NCBI GenBank assembly: GCA_900163555.1
Contig: FUHX01000079.1
Span: 62,001 to 126,000, forward strand
Source: Actinomycetales bacterium JB111
Lineage (GTDB): Bacteria; Actinomycetota; Actinomycetes; Actinomycetales; Actinomycetaceae
Length of the DNA: 64,000 nucleotides
Direction of reading: 5' to 3'
Shown here: positions 46,559 through 55,778 of the stretch, piece by piece
Position numbering within the stretch: the stretch's first letter is position 1
How the letters are laid out: every line of letters begins with the position of its first letter
Position numbers and translations under genes: made by a program
The notes under the pieces: generated by a model
The model's database searches: none
The model's input: only the letters and a program-made list of their open reading frames with translations
Told to the model about the DNA's origin: nothing

Positions 46559-47380
46559 ATGTTCGGTCTCACGCTCGAGAAGCTCTTTCTCATCACGCTC
46601 GTCGCCGGACTGGTCGTCGGGCCTCGCAGGATCCCGGCCTACGCGGCCCGCCTGGGCGGCTGGGTCCGAAGCTTCCGGTCCTTCGTCGAGGCGACCAAGG
46701 TCCGTACGGAGGACGAGCTCGGGGTCCCGCTGAGGGCTGCCGAATGGCGGTCGGCACTTCAGCAGTACGACCCTCGCCGCATCGTCCGTGAGGCTCTCGC
46801 GGACGACGCGAGGCCCGACGCCACCACGACCGACGCCACCACGCCCGACGCCGGCGACCTCGCGTCCGTGGACCACGGACGGACCGCGCATGGAGACGCG
46901 GGCGAGATCGATGTCGAGATCGACGGGGAGGGGAAGGGCGGCAGCGGATCCGGCCGCCGGCCCGAGACCGGCGCCGGGACCGGTGCCGACACCGCCGCTG
47001 GAACCGGTGTCGCCGCAGGCGGCAATGCCGGCCCGGGCACGGGCTCCGCGACCGCCGCGGGAACCGGTGCCGTCATGGGCCGCGCCACCAGCCCGAGTTC
47101 CGACACCACCACAGGGGCCAGCGTCGGAACGGTACCGACGAGACGGAGATGGGTCGTCGTCGGGGGAAGCTCAGGCCATCCACGTCGGGTGCTGGTCGAG
47201 GAGCGCGTCGAGGAAGCCGGCGGGGAACCAGCCGACGGACGTGCCGAGGAACCCTGTGGCGACCCCATCGACGACCCCACCGACGACCCCGCCGAGGACC
47301 CTGCCGGTGGCCCCACCGAGGAACCCGTCCCCGAACCGATCGCCCGACCCACCCAGCCGGAGCGCGCCCCGGCCACCTGA
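46559..47380 (+). CDS. TatB-like Sec-independent translocase subunit
   Basis: 273 residues. The first 55 match TatB: a single membrane helix (LEKLFLITLVAGLVV), the GP-x-x-(L/I)P hinge GPRRIPAYAARLG, then an amphipathic helix with VRSFRSFVEATKVRTEDELG. After about residue 90 it is a long low-complexity Gly/Thr/Asp/Pro tail, much longer than most TatB proteins. The gene begins one base after the tatC stop. TatA-versus-TatB assignment is by the GP hinge and gene size. Confidence 0.82.
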   Translation: MFGLTLEKLFLITLVAGLVVGPRRIPAYAARLGGWVRSFRSFVEATKVRTEDELGVPLRAAEWRSALQQYDPRRIVREALADDARPDATTTDATTPDAGDLASVDHGRTAHGDAGEIDVEIDGEGKGGSGSGRRPETGAGTGADTAAGTGVAAGGNAGPGTGSATAAGTGAVMGRATSPSSDTTTGASVGTVPTRRRWVVVGGSSGHPRRVLVEERVEEAGGEPADGRAEEPCGDPIDDPTDDPAEDPAGGPTEEPVPEPIARPTQPERAPAT

Positions 47381-47490
47381 CCGTGTCATCGGCGTCGTCG
47401 CCGGGAACTACAGTTGACGTTCGGCACCCGCTGCCGGCGACGCGCCGATCCGGTCGCCGCACGCAGCCGAACACTCTGGAGGACATGCAC

Positions 47491-48501
47491 GTGCAGTTCT
47501 GGCACGACACCGACGAGATCCCCGACGATCTCGGTCCCGTCGTTCTCACGGTGGGCGTCTTCGACGGCGTCCACCGCGGGCACCGGGCCATCCTGTCGGC
47601 GACCGTCGACGAGGCGCGGACGCGGAACCTCCCGTCCGTCGCGCTGACGTTCGACCCCCACCCGGTGCAGGTCCACCGCCCGGACTCGGGCCTGGTCCTC
47701 GTCGCCAGCATCGACGACCGCCTCGAGCGCCTGTCCTCGCTCGGCCTGGACGGCGTCCTCGTCCAGCACTACGACCTCGACTTCGCGGCAGCCTCGCCGG
47801 AAGCATTCGTCACCGACTACCTGGTGAAGGACCTGCGGGTGGCGTGCCTCGTCGTCGGGGAGGACGTGCGGTTCGGACGCGACAACTCCGGCGACGCCCG
47901 CGTGCTCCGCGCCCTGTGCGACGCGAACGGCATCGACCTCGTGCTCGTCGAGGACGTCGCCTGCGACCTGACGGGACGCCGGTGGTCGTCCACCTGGGTG
48001 CGCGAGGCCCTCGCGGCCGGAAAGGTCCACCAGGCCGCGCGTGTCCTCGGCCGCCCGCACCGCCTGCGGGGGAGGGTCGTCCGCGGCTTCCAGCGCGGGC
48101 GGGAGATGGGCTACCCGACGGCGAACCTCGCCCCGGACGACCTCGGCGTCGTCCCCGCCGACGGCGTCTACGCGGGCTGGTTGCTCGTGGGCCCCTTCGA
48201 CGAGCTTGGCTCCGCGGACGCGGAGGGGATCCGCCTCCCGGCGGCGATCTCCGTGGGCACGAACCCCACCTTCAACGGGACCGAGCGGACGGTCGAGGCG
48301 CACGTCCTCGGACGTACCGACCTCGACCTGTACGACCTCGAGGTCATCGTGGAGTTCGTGGCAGGCCTGCGGCCGATGGTGGCGTTCGACGGGATGGAGG
48401 CTCTCGTCGTCCAGATGCGCGCCGACGTCGAGGACGCCGCCGGCATCCTGGGCGTGCCCGTACCGCCGCCGCTCGACCCGGCCGCGGTCACGGCGAGGTA
48501 G
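47491..48501 (+). CDS. ribF: Bifunctional riboflavin kinase/FAD synthetase
   Basis: 336 residues making FMN and FAD. The adenylyltransferase domain opens LTVGVFDGVHRGHRAIL (HxGH-like) near residue 20 and contains WSSTWVREALAAGKV; the riboflavin kinase domain begins near residue 185 with GRVVRGFQRGREMGYPTANL and has ISVGTNPTFNG. The GTG at 47491 was preferred to the ATG at 47485 because GGAGG (47478-47482) is 8 bases upstream of the GTG and only 2 from the ATG. It precedes rpsO as in most actinomycetes. Confidence 0.94.
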   Translation: MQFWHDTDEIPDDLGPVVLTVGVFDGVHRGHRAILSATVDEARTRNLPSVALTFDPHPVQVHRPDSGLVLVASIDDRLERLSSLGLDGVLVQHYDLDFAAASPEAFVTDYLVKDLRVACLVVGEDVRFGRDNSGDARVLRALCDANGIDLVLVEDVACDLTGRRWSSTWVREALAAGKVHQAARVLGRPHRLRGRVVRGFQRGREMGYPTANLAPDDLGVVPADGVYAGWLLVGPFDELGSADAEGIRLPAAISVGTNPTFNGTERTVEAHVLGRTDLDLYDLEVIVEFVAGLRPMVAFDGMEALVVQMRADVEDAAGILGVPVPPPLDPAAVTAR

Positions 48502-48626
48502 GCGCCAGAGGCACGCGCCCCGCGGTAGCCGCCCGGAGGGGCGATCGCCCGGCAGCAACCGCGAACCAGCCCCTCGCGGTGGGCGGCATCACCCCGATCG
48601 CAAGGGCCATCTCACGCCACCGTTGC

Positions 48627-48632
48627 TAGGCT
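48627..48632 (+). promoter_or_regulatory. Extended -10 promoter element for rpsO
   Basis: TAGGCT preceded by TTGC (extended -10 TGn) lies 88 bases upstream of the rpsO ATG, in the 219-base gap after ribF. The gap otherwise contains no clear terminator for ribF. Confidence 0.4.
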
Positions 48633-48720
48633 TGTGGGTGCCGTCATGCCGGCCACGGATGAATCATGCCCGGGAGAACATGCCCCGGAGCTCCGTGCAA
48701 CGAACCGAACTGGAGATCAC

Positions 48721-48990
48721 ATGGCCCTCGCAGCCGACGTCAAGCAGCAGATCATCGCCGAGTACGCGACCCACGAGGGCGACACCGGTTCGCCCGAGGT
48801 GCAGGTCGCGATGCTCTCGCGTCGCATCAAGGACCTCACCGAGCACTTCAAGACGCACAAGCACGACCACCACTCGCGCCGCGGCCTGATGCTGCTCATC
48901 GGTCAGCGCAAGCGCCTCCTCGGCTACCTCGCCGACGAGGACATCGAGCGCTACCGCTCGCTCATCGCCCGTCTCGGCCTGCGCCGCTGA
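48721..48990 (+). CDS. rpsO: 30S ribosomal protein S15
   Basis: 89-residue primary rRNA-binding protein of the 30S platform. [22 protein letters not shown] and [21 protein letters not shown] are the canonical segments, and the length is exact. TGGAG precedes the ATG. It is followed by a hairpin terminator and then pnp, the conserved rpsO-pnp order in which S15 and PNPase levels are often linked through RNA processing. Confidence 0.97.
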   Translation: MALAADVKQQIIAEYATHEGDTGSPEVQVAMLSRRIKDLTEHFKTHKHDHHSRRGLMLLIGQRKRLLGYLADEDIERYRSLIARLGLRR

Positions 48991-48998
48991 CGCCCGAC

Positions 48999-49029
48999 GG
49001 CCCCGGTGCTCCCGACGGAGACCGGGGCC
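48999..49029 (+). terminator. Hairpin between rpsO and pnp
   Basis: GGCCCCGGT at 48999-49007 pairs with ACCGGGGCC at 49021-49029 across a 13-base loop, 9 bases after the rpsO stop. No U-tract. The remaining stretch 49030-49232 contains no other identifiable element. Confidence 0.65.
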
Positions 49030-49232
49030 GCTTCGCGCGTGTGACGTGCCGCGCCGACACAGGCGCGGCACCGCACCGCACGACCAAACCGTTCACCCAC
49101 CACCTCATCACCGCCGCGCCCGGCACATCGTCCGGTCTTCGGTAGTGGCCTCCGGATCCGAACCGGCTCCGTGGGCCTCGATCGACGGCCGCTTTGTGAG
49201 GGCCGGCCTGATCAGTAGAAAAGGAGGGCCCC

Positions 49233-51590
49233 ATGGAGGGACCCGAGATCACTGCGACCGAGGCCGTCATCGACAACGGCCGCTTCGGAAAGCGCACCGT
49301 CCGCTTCGAGACCGGCCGCCTGGCCCGTCAGGCCGCCGGCTCCGCCGTCGCCTACCTCGACGACGAGACGATGGTCCTGTCCGCGACCACCGCGGGCAAG
49401 CACCCCAAGGACCAGTTCGACTTCTTCCCGCTCACGGTCGACATCGAGGAGCGTCAGTACGCCGCCGGCAAGATCCCCGGCGCGTTCTTCCGTCGTGAGG
49501 GTCGCCCCTCGACCGACGCGATCCTCGCGTGCCGCCTCATCGACCGCCCGCTGCGCCCCGCGTTCGTCAAGGGCCTGCGCAACGAGGTCCAGGTCGTCGG
49601 CACGATCTTCGCCGTGCACCCGGACGACGCGTACGACGTCGTCGCCATGAACGCCGCCTCGATGTCCACGCAGATCGCCGGCCTGCCCTTCTCGGGCCCG
49701 ATCGGCTCGGTCCGCGTCTCGCTCATCGAGGACCAGTGGGTCGCGTTCCCGCGCTACTCCGAGCAGGCGAAGGCCGTCTTCTCGATGGTCGTCGCCGGTC
49801 GTCGCGTCGAGACCTCGAACGGCGCCGACGTCGCCGTCATGATGGTCGAGGCCGAGGCCTCCGACAACGTCTACGACCTCATCGCCGCGGGCGGCACGAA
49901 GCCGACCGAGGAGATCGTGGCCCAGGGCCTCGACGCCGCCAAGGCGTTCATCGGCGCCCTGTGCGACGCGCAGTCGGAGCTCGCGGCCACCACCGCGAAG
50001 CCGACCGCCGACTTCCCGCTCTTCCCGGACTACCAGGACGACGCCTACGCCGCCGTCGAGGCCAACGTGCTCGACGCCGTCCGCGAGGCCATCGCCATCC
50101 CGGGCAAGCAGGAGCGCGAGACCCGCCAGGACGAGATCAAGGCAGCCATGCTCGCCGAGCTCTCCCCGCAGTTCGAGGGTCGCGAGAAGGAGCTGTCCGC
50201 CGCGTACCGCTCGGTCTCCAAGGAGGCCGTCCGCCACCGCACCCTCACCGAGGGCGTCCGCATGGACGGCCGCGGCCTGAAGGACATCCGCACGCTCTCG
50301 GCCGAGGTCGAGGTCCTGCCGCGCGTGCACGGCTCGGCACTGTTCGAGCGCGGCGAGACCCAGATCCTGGGTGTCACCACGCTGAACATGCTGAAGATGG
50401 AGCAGCAGATCGACTCGCTGTCGCCCGTCACGAAGAAGCGCTACATGCACCACTACAACTTCCCGCCCTTCTCCACGGGCGAGACCGGCCGCGTGGGCTC
50501 CCCGAAGCGCCGCGAGATCGGCCACGGCGCGCTCGCCGAGCGGGCCCTGGTGCCGGTGCTGCCGTCGCGCGAGGAGTTCCCGTACGCGATCCGTCAGGTC
50601 TCCGAGGCCCTCGGCTCGAACGGCTCCACCTCGATGGGCTCCGTCTGCGCCTCGACCCTCGCCATGCTCAACGCCGGCGTGCCGCTGCGCGCCCCGGTCG
50701 CCGGCATCGCGATGGGCCTCATGTCGGACGAGGTCGACGGCGAGCGCCGCTTCGTCACGCTCACCGATATCCTCGGCGCCGAGGACGGCTTCGGCGACAT
50801 GGACTTCAAGGTCGCCGGTACCCGCGAGTTCGTCACGGCCATCCAGCTCGACACCAAGCTCGACGGCCTCCCGGCCTCGGTCCTGGTCGGCGCGCTGTCC
50901 CAGGCCCGCGACGCCCGCCTGTTCATCCTCGACGTCATGAACGAGGCGATCGACGCCCCGGACGAGATGGCCCCGACCGCCCCGCGCGTCATCACGGTCA
51001 ACGTCCCGGTCGACAAGATCGGTGAGGTCATCGGCCCCAAGGGCAAGATGATCAACCAGATCCAGGAGGACACCGGCGCCGACATCTCGATCGAGGACGA
51101 CGGCACCGTGTTCATCGGCGCGACCGACGGCCCCTCGGCCGACGCTGCCCGCCAGGCGATCAACGCCATCGCGAACCCGCAGATGCCGGAGATCGGCGAG
51201 CGCTTCGTCGGGACGGTCGTCAAGACGACCAACTTCGGCGCCTTCGTCTCGCTCACCCCGGGCAAGGACGGCCTGCTGCACATCTCGCAGGTCCGCCGGA
51301 TCGTCGGCGGTCGTCGCATCGACTCGGTGGAGGAGGTCCTCCAGGTCGGCTCGAAGGTCCAGGTCGAGCTCGCCGAGATCGACCAGCGCGGCAAGCTCTC
51401 GCTGCACGCGGTCGTGGACGACGAGGAGGCCGGCGCCGCCGGGTCCTCCGACGCGCCCGCCGTGGAGGAGAAGAACGAGGGCGGCGAGCGCCGCGAGCGC
51501 GCGCCCCGTGAGCGCCGCCCCCGGACGCGTACGCGCAAGTCGGAGGACACCCCGTCCGACGACGCCGCGTCGGACGCGGACGGCGAGTGA
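49233..51590 (+). CDS. pnp: Polyribonucleotide nucleotidyltransferase (PNPase)
   Basis: 785-residue phosphorolytic 3'-5' exoribonuclease. Two RNase PH-like domains: the first opens [20 protein letters not shown]; the second contains [20 protein letters not shown] and SDGDA-like catalytic blocks around [15 protein letters not shown] and [20 protein letters not shown] domain ([19 protein letters not shown]) begins near residue 597 and an S1 domain ([17 protein letters not shown]) near 660. A basic Arg-rich tail ends the protein. AAAGGAGGG sits before the ATG. Confidence 0.97.
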   Translation: MEGPEITATEAVIDNGRFGKRTVRFETGRLARQAAGSAVAYLDDETMVLSATTAGKHPKDQFDFFPLTVDIEERQYAAGKIPGAFFRREGRPSTDAILACRLIDRPLRPAFVKGLRNEVQVVGTIFAVHPDDAYDVVAMNAASMSTQIAGLPFSGPIGSVRVSLIEDQWVAFPRYSEQAKAVFSMVVAGRRVETSNGADVAVMMVEAEASDNVYDLIAAGGTKPTEEIVAQGLDAAKAFIGALCDAQSELAATTAKPTADFPLFPDYQDDAYAAVEANVLDAVREAIAIPGKQERETRQDEIKAAMLAELSPQFEGREKELSAAYRSVSKEAVRHRTLTEGVRMDGRGLKDIRTLSAEVEVLPRVHGSALFERGETQILGVTTLNMLKMEQQIDSLSPVTKKRYMHHYNFPPFSTGETGRVGSPKRREIGHGALAERALVPVLPSREEFPYAIRQVSEALGSNGSTSMGSVCASTLAMLNAGVPLRAPVAGIAMGLMSDEVDGERRFVTLTDILGAEDGFGDMDFKVAGTREFVTAIQLDTKLDGLPASVLVGALSQARDARLFILDVMNEAIDAPDEMAPTAPRVITVNVPVDKIGEVIGPKGKMINQIQEDTGADISIEDDGTVFIGATDGPSADAARQAINAIANPQMPEIGERFVGTVVKTTNFGAFVSLTPGKDGLLHISQVRRIVGGRRIDSVEEVLQVGSKVQVELAEIDQRGKLSLHAVVDDEEAGAAGSSDAPAVEEKNEGGERRERAPRERRPRTRTRKSEDTPSDDAASDADGE

Positions 51591-51617
51591 TCCTCGCGTA
51601 GCACGTACCTGATGTGA

Positions 51618-51656
51618 CGACCGGTGGCCGGGCCCGATGGGCCCGGCCACCGGTCG
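51618..51656 (+). terminator. Intrinsic terminator of pnp
   Basis: An 18-bp perfect stem (51618-51635 with 51639-51656) around a 3-base GAT loop, followed by TTTC. It is the strongest terminator hairpin in the window. Confidence 0.85.
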
Positions 51657-51703
51657 TTTCGCGCATTGTGGCTGCGCGAACAGTGACCGCACCGGCCGCC
51701 CGC

Positions 51704-51812
51704 GGCGGCGACTGCGCGCACCGTGACGTGACCCCACCGTCTCCGTGCGGCGGTGACCGCGCGCACCGTGACGTGACCGCGCCGTCTGTCCGCGGCGGTG
51801 ACTGCGCGCGCG
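51704..51812 (+). repeat. 45-bp tandem repeat upstream of the M16 peptidase gene
   Basis: Two full units (51704-51748, 51749-51793) and a partial third (51794-51812) share GCGCGCACCGTGACGTGACC. A degenerate half unit precedes them from about 51671. They occupy the whole space between the pnp terminator and the peptidase promoter. Confidence 0.82.
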
Positions 51813-51820
51813 GAGCGATC

Positions 51821-51826
51821 TACAGT
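51821..51826 (+). promoter_or_regulatory. -10 box of a leaderless promoter for the M16 peptidase
   Basis: TACAGT ends 6 bases before the GTG at 51833; no ribosome site is visible. Confidence 0.5.
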
Positions 51827-51832
51827 GGATCG

Positions 51833-53257
51833 GTGCCTGTCCCCGATTCACACGGTCCTGAGACCGGAACGCGTTCCCTTGTCGTAGCCCCCGCCGGCGC
51901 CCCCGGAACGGAGATGACCTGGAGCTCCGGCGGCACGCTCGCCCGGCGCTCGGTCCTCCCCGGCGGTGTCCGCGTCCTCACCGAGCAGGTCCCCGGCCAG
52001 CGCTCCGTCGCGATCGGCGCGTGGATCGCCGTCGGAGCGCGGGACGAGACCGGCGGCCACTACGGCTCCACCCACGTGCTCGAGCACCTGCTGTTCAAGG
52101 GCACCGAGCGGCGCTCGGCGCTGGACATCGCGCAGGCCTTCGACTCGGTCGGCGGCGAGTCCAACGCTGCGACCGGGCAGGAGTCGACCTGCTACCACGC
52201 CCGCGTCCTCGACTCCCACGCACCCCTCGCGCTCGACGTCATCACCGACATGCTCACGTCGGCGACCCTCGACGCGGACGAGCTGGAGACCGAGCGCGGC
52301 GTCATCCTCGACGAGCTGGCCGCCGCGGAGGACGACCCCCACGACGTCGCGCACGAGCGCTTCACCCAGGCCGTGCTCGGCGCCCACCCGCTCGGGCGGC
52401 CCGTCGGCGGCACGCCGGAGTCCGTGATGGCCCTCCCGCGCGACGTCGTCGCCGCGCACTACCGGAACTACTACCGCAGCGACGAGCTGGTCCTCACGGC
52501 CGCCGGGTCCCTCGACCACGACGAGCTGTGCGCCCGGCTGGCAGAGCTCCTCGACCGCGGCGGCTGGTCGCTGGACTCCGCCACGGCTCCGGCGCCCCGG
52601 CGGACGATCGCGGACCCGACGCGCGGCCGCGTCATCGAGGCCCCGGCGACTCCCGTGCCCGATGACTCCGTCTCAGCCCAGGGCCGCGGCATCACCGTGG
52701 TGCGGCCGACCGAGCAGGCCCACGTCATCATCGGCGCCCCGTCCCTGCGCGCGGGAGACCCCCGGCGCTGGGCCCTCGCCCTGGCCACCACGATCCTCGG
52801 CGGCGGCATGTCCTCCCGCCTGTTCCAGGAGGTGCGCGAGCGCCGCGGCCTCGCCTACTCCACCTATGCATGGTCGACCTCCCACGCCGAGGCCGGCTAC
52901 GCGGGCCTATACGCCGGCTGCGCGCCGGAGTCCGTTCCTGAGGTCGCCCGGCTGCTCGTCGGCAGCCTCGAGGACCTGGCGTCCGCCGGCCCGGCGGCGG
53001 CCGAGCTCGAGCGCGCCAAGGGACAGCTGCGCGGCGGCATGGTCCTCGGCCTGGAGGACAACGCCTCGCGCATGTCCAGGCTCGGCACCGCCGAGATCGT
53101 CCGCGGCGAGCTGACGTCGATCGACGCCACCCTCGCGCTCATCGACGCCGTGACCGTCCAGGAGGTCGCGGAGGTCGCCGCCATGCTCGTCGAGGGCGAG
53201 CGCGCGGCCACCGTGGTCGGTGCCGTCCCCGACGACGCCGCCGCCCGCCTCCTGTAG
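51833..53257 (+). CDS. M16 family zinc peptidase (processing-peptidase-like)
   Basis: 474-residue pitrilysin-type metallopeptidase. The inverted zinc motif is STHVLEHLLFKGT (HxxEH) near residue 82-86, with the distal Glu in ELETERGVILDELAAAEDDP. The C-terminal homologous domain contains GGMSSRLFQEVRERRGLAYS. Such a gene next to pnp and before dapB is standard in actinomycetes. No signal peptide is seen. The start is supported by the leaderless -10; natural substrates are unknown. Confidence 0.93.
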   Translation: MPVPDSHGPETGTRSLVVAPAGAPGTEMTWSSGGTLARRSVLPGGVRVLTEQVPGQRSVAIGAWIAVGARDETGGHYGSTHVLEHLLFKGTERRSALDIAQAFDSVGGESNAATGQESTCYHARVLDSHAPLALDVITDMLTSATLDADELETERGVILDELAAAEDDPHDVAHERFTQAVLGAHPLGRPVGGTPESVMALPRDVVAAHYRNYYRSDELVLTAAGSLDHDELCARLAELLDRGGWSLDSATAPAPRRTIADPTRGRVIEAPATPVPDDSVSAQGRGITVVRPTEQAHVIIGAPSLRAGDPRRWALALATTILGGGMSSRLFQEVRERRGLAYSTYAWSTSHAEAGYAGLYAGCAPESVPEVARLLVGSLEDLASAGPAAAELERAKGQLRGGMVLGLEDNASRMSRLGTAEIVRGELTSIDATLALIDAVTVQEVAEVAAMLVEGERAATVVGAVPDDAAARLL

Positions 53258-53330
53258 CCCGCTCGCCTGCTGTAGCCCACCCCGGCAGCCCGTCCCCTGG
53301 GCGGGCCACGCCCCGTCGTCGCGTGCCTCG

Positions 53331-53336
53331 TATCCT
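53331..53336 (+). promoter_or_regulatory. -10 box of a leaderless dapB promoter
   Basis: TATCCT ends 7 bases before the dapB ATG; no Shine-Dalgarno sequence is present. Confidence 0.55.
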
Positions 53337-53343
53337 CGCGGGC

Positions 53344-54123
53344 ATGAGCGAATCGACGAAGGTGGCCGTGGTCGGTGCGGCCGGCCGTATGGGACAGCAG
53401 GTCGCGCAGGCGGTGACCGAGGCGGGGGACCTCGAGCTGGTGGCTCGGGTCGACGTCGGGCAGGACGTGACCGCGGACCTGACCGCGGCGGGCGCCGAGG
53501 TGGCCGTGGAGTTCACGGTCCCGACCGCGAGCCGCGACAACGTCCGCGCCATCCTCGCCGCGGGCGCGCACGCGGTCGTCGGCACGACCGGCTGGACCGA
53601 GGGCGCGCTCGACGAGCTGCGCGAGCACCTCGACGCCGTCAACGAGGAGCGCACGGATCGCGGCGAGCACGCCCTCGGCGTCCTCATCGCGCCGAACTAC
53701 GCGCTGTCCGCGGTCCTCGCGATGGCATTCGCCAAGCAGGCGGCCCCGTACTTCACGTCCGTCGAGGTCATCGAGCTGCACCACCCGAACAAGGTCGACG
53801 CTCCGTCGGGCACGGCGATCTCCACGGCCCAGGGCATCGCCAAGGTCCGCGCCGAGGCCGGCGTGCCGGCCTCCCCGGACGCGACCGAGTCGAACGCGGA
53901 CTCGCGCGGCGCCGACGTCGACGGGGTGCGCGTGCACTCCGTGCGCCTGCAGGGCCTCGTCGCGCACGAGGAGATCCTGCTCGGCAACGCGGGGGAGCAG
54001 CTGACGATCCGCACGGACTCCTTCCACCGCGAGAGCTTCATGCCGGGCGTCCTCCTCGGCGTGCGGCAGGTGCCGTCGCGCCCGGGCCTGACCCTCGGGC
54101 TCGACACGCTCCTCGGTATCTAG
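53344..54123 (+). CDS. dapB: 4-hydroxy-tetrahydrodipicolinate reductase
   Basis: 259-residue NAD(P)H-dependent enzyme of the diaminopimelate/lysine pathway. VVGAAGRMGQQVAQAV is the nucleotide-binding loop, and VIELHHPNKVDAPSGTA carries the catalytic His pair and Lys. The C-terminal SFHRESFMPGVLLGVRQV segment is typical. Length is normal for actinobacteria. The start ATG is the only one consistent with the leaderless -10. It is convergent with the GNAT gene 18 bases downstream. Confidence 0.95.
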   Translation: MSESTKVAVVGAAGRMGQQVAQAVTEAGDLELVARVDVGQDVTADLTAAGAEVAVEFTVPTASRDNVRAILAAGAHAVVGTTGWTEGALDELREHLDAVNEERTDRGEHALGVLIAPNYALSAVLAMAFAKQAAPYFTSVEVIELHHPNKVDAPSGTAISTAQGIAKVRAEAGVPASPDATESNADSRGADVDGVRVHSVRLQGLVAHEEILLGNAGEQLTIRTDSFHRESFMPGVLLGVRQVPSRPGLTLGLDTLLGI

Positions 54124-54141
54124 CCCGGCAGGCCGCGGGTC

Positions 54142-54774
54142 CTACCCGCCGAGTGCCGCCCAGTACTGGTCCTGGACCACCTCGCCGGGCCCGACGGGCA
54201 GGTACCGCCGCCGGCCCGACGGCGCGAGTCCCGCCGCGGTGAGGAACCGGGTGCGCGCCTCGTCCCCGCGGGCCACCCACGCGGTCAGCGCGCGCGCCCC
54301 GGCGTCGGTCGCGAGGTCCGCGCACGCCGCGAGGAGCCGGGCGCCGTGCCCCGCCCGCTCCTCACCGGGGGCGATCTCGAGCGCGAGGGCCTCGATCGTG
54401 CTCCCCTCGGGGACGTCGTCGACCTGGTCGCTGGCGGCGGCCGGGGCGATGGCCGCGAACCCGACGATCCTCGCCCCTGCCAGCGCCGTGAGCACCCGGT
54501 GCCCGGGCGCGTTCACGCCGATGGCGTTCGCCCAGGTCAGGGCCAGGTCGCCGTCGTCGATGACGCCGAGGGCCGGGTCGTCCGCCTCGACCCCGGCCGA
54601 CCGTCCGACGGCGGCCCGCATGGTTGCGGCGTGGATCTCGCCGATCCGGTCGGCGTCGGCGGGGATCGCGGGGCGGACGGAGACGTCGGGGCCGCCACGG
54701 CTCGTCGTCGGCAGCCCGTCCGGGGTGCGCCCGGCGGCCAGGGAGGACAGGACGTCGTCGTGGTGGTCGCTCAC
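54142..54774 (-). CDS. GNAT family N-acetyltransferase
   Basis: 210 residues with a GNAT core: RPAIPADADRIGEIHAATM near residue 33, LEIAPGEERAGHGARLLAA (acetyl-CoA loop) and TRFLTAAGLAPSGRRRYL at the end. Between dapB and dapA on the opposite strand. The GTG start at 54774 has a TACCCT box 6 bases upstream on the minus strand (54786-54781), another leaderless arrangement. Substrate unknown. Confidence 0.82.
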   Translation of the reverse strand: MSDHHDDVLSSLAAGRTPDGLPTTSRGGPDVSVRPAIPADADRIGEIHAATMRAAVGRSAGVEADDPALGVIDDGDLALTWANAIGVNAPGHRVLTALAGARIVGFAAIAPAAASDQVDDVPEGSTIEALALEIAPGEERAGHGARLLAACADLATDAGARALTAWVARGDEARTRFLTAAGLAPSGRRRYLPVGPGEVVQDQYWAALGG

Positions 54775-54780
54775 GGGGTC

Positions 54781-54786
54781 AGGGTA
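54781..54786 (-). promoter_or_regulatory. -10 box of a leaderless promoter for the GNAT gene
   Basis: TACCCT on the minus strand ends 6 bases before the GTG start at 54774. It faces the dapA promoter in the 77-base divergent gap. Confidence 0.5.
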
Positions 54787-54839
54787 GACACGCCGGATCG
54801 ATGAACAGACCGTGGCGGTCGCACGCGGCCGACGGCGAG

Positions 54840-54845
54840 TACGGT
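54840..54845 (+). promoter_or_regulatory. -10 box of a leaderless dapA promoter
   Basis: TACGGT ends 6 bases before the dapA ATG, and only a run of C residues lies between, so no ribosome site is present. Confidence 0.5.
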
Positions 54846-54851
54846 TCCCCC

Positions 54852-55757
54852 ATGACCACGTCTCTTCCCTCGCGCAGCTTCGGATCGGTCTCCGTCGCCA
54901 TGGCCACCCCGTTCACGACCGAGGGCGATGTCGACATCGACTCGGCCGTGTCGCTGGCCGTCTCCCTCGTCGACGACGGCTGCGACGCGCTCGTGCTCAA
55001 CGGCACCACGGGTGAGTCGCCGACGACCCACCAGCCGGAGAAGGACCTGCTCGTGCGCGAGGTCGTGGCGGCCGTGGGCAGCCGGGCCAAGATCATCGGC
55101 GGCGCCGGCTCGAACGACACGGCGCACGCGGTGCGGATCGCGGAGGGCGCCGCACGTTCCGGTGCCCAGGGGCTGCTCGTGGTCGCGCCGTACTACAACC
55201 GCCCCTCGCAGGAGGGCGTGTACCAGCACATCGTCGCCGTCACCGAGGCCACCGACCTGCCCGTCATGGTCTATGACATCCCGGGCCGCACGGGTGTGAA
55301 CATCGAGAACGAGACGTTCGACCGCCTCGCCGCGCACGAGCAGATCCTTGCCGTGAAGGACGCGACCGGCGACGTCCCCGCGGGCTTCGAGAAGATGTCC
55401 CGCACGGGGCTCGAGTACTACTCCGGCGACGACGCGCTGAACTTCGCCTGGCTCGCGCATGGCGCCTCGGGCGTCGTGTCCGTCGTCGGGCATGTGTGCG
55501 CTGCCGCGTTCGTCGAGATGGTGCGCGAGGTCGACGCAGGCGACCTGCCCGGCGCGCGCAAGGTCGCGGCCAGCCTGAAGCCGATCATCTCCGCGATCAT
55601 GGGTGGCGGCCAGGGCGCGGTCATGGCGAAGCACGCCTCCCACCTCATGGGCCGCATCCCGTCGCCCACCGTCCGCCTCCCGCTGGTCGAGGCGCCCGAC
55701 GACGAGGTCGCCGAGCTGCGGTCCGTCCTCGTCTCCGAGGGGTACCTCCCGGCGTAG
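54852..55757 (+). CDS. dapA: 4-hydroxy-tetrahydrodipicolinate synthase
   Basis: 301-residue aldolase-fold enzyme condensing pyruvate with aspartate semialdehyde, the first step specific to lysine and meso-DAP. NGTTGESPTTHQPEK, VVAPYYNRPSQEGVYQH, MVYDIPGRTGVNI with the catalytic Tyr and LAVKDATGDV with the Schiff-base Lys are all present. Normal length. The usual actinomycete order dapB-dapA-rnj is interrupted here by a small membrane protein and an ABC exporter. Confidence 0.96.
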   Translation: MTTSLPSRSFGSVSVAMATPFTTEGDVDIDSAVSLAVSLVDDGCDALVLNGTTGESPTTHQPEKDLLVREVVAAVGSRAKIIGGAGSNDTAHAVRIAEGAARSGAQGLLVVAPYYNRPSQEGVYQHIVAVTEATDLPVMVYDIPGRTGVNIENETFDRLAAHEQILAVKDATGDVPAGFEKMSRTGLEYYSGDDALNFAWLAHGASGVVSVVGHVCAAAFVEMVREVDAGDLPGARKVAASLKPIISAIMGGGQGAVMAKHASHLMGRIPSPTVRLPLVEAPDDEVAELRSVLVSEGYLPA

Positions 55758-55778
55758 CACTGCGCGGCGGGGGCCCGA

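Noticed and set aside
49212-51851. An 879-codon open frame antisense to pnp
   Set aside because: It covers the pnp gene and the 45-bp repeats on the other strand, has no recognisable domain, and starts in the repeat area.
54142-54774. GNAT gene as part of the lysine pathway
   Set aside because: It is on the opposite strand to dapB and dapA with its own promoter; acetylation is not part of the succinylase-free actinobacterial pathway as far as the window shows, so the link is positional only.
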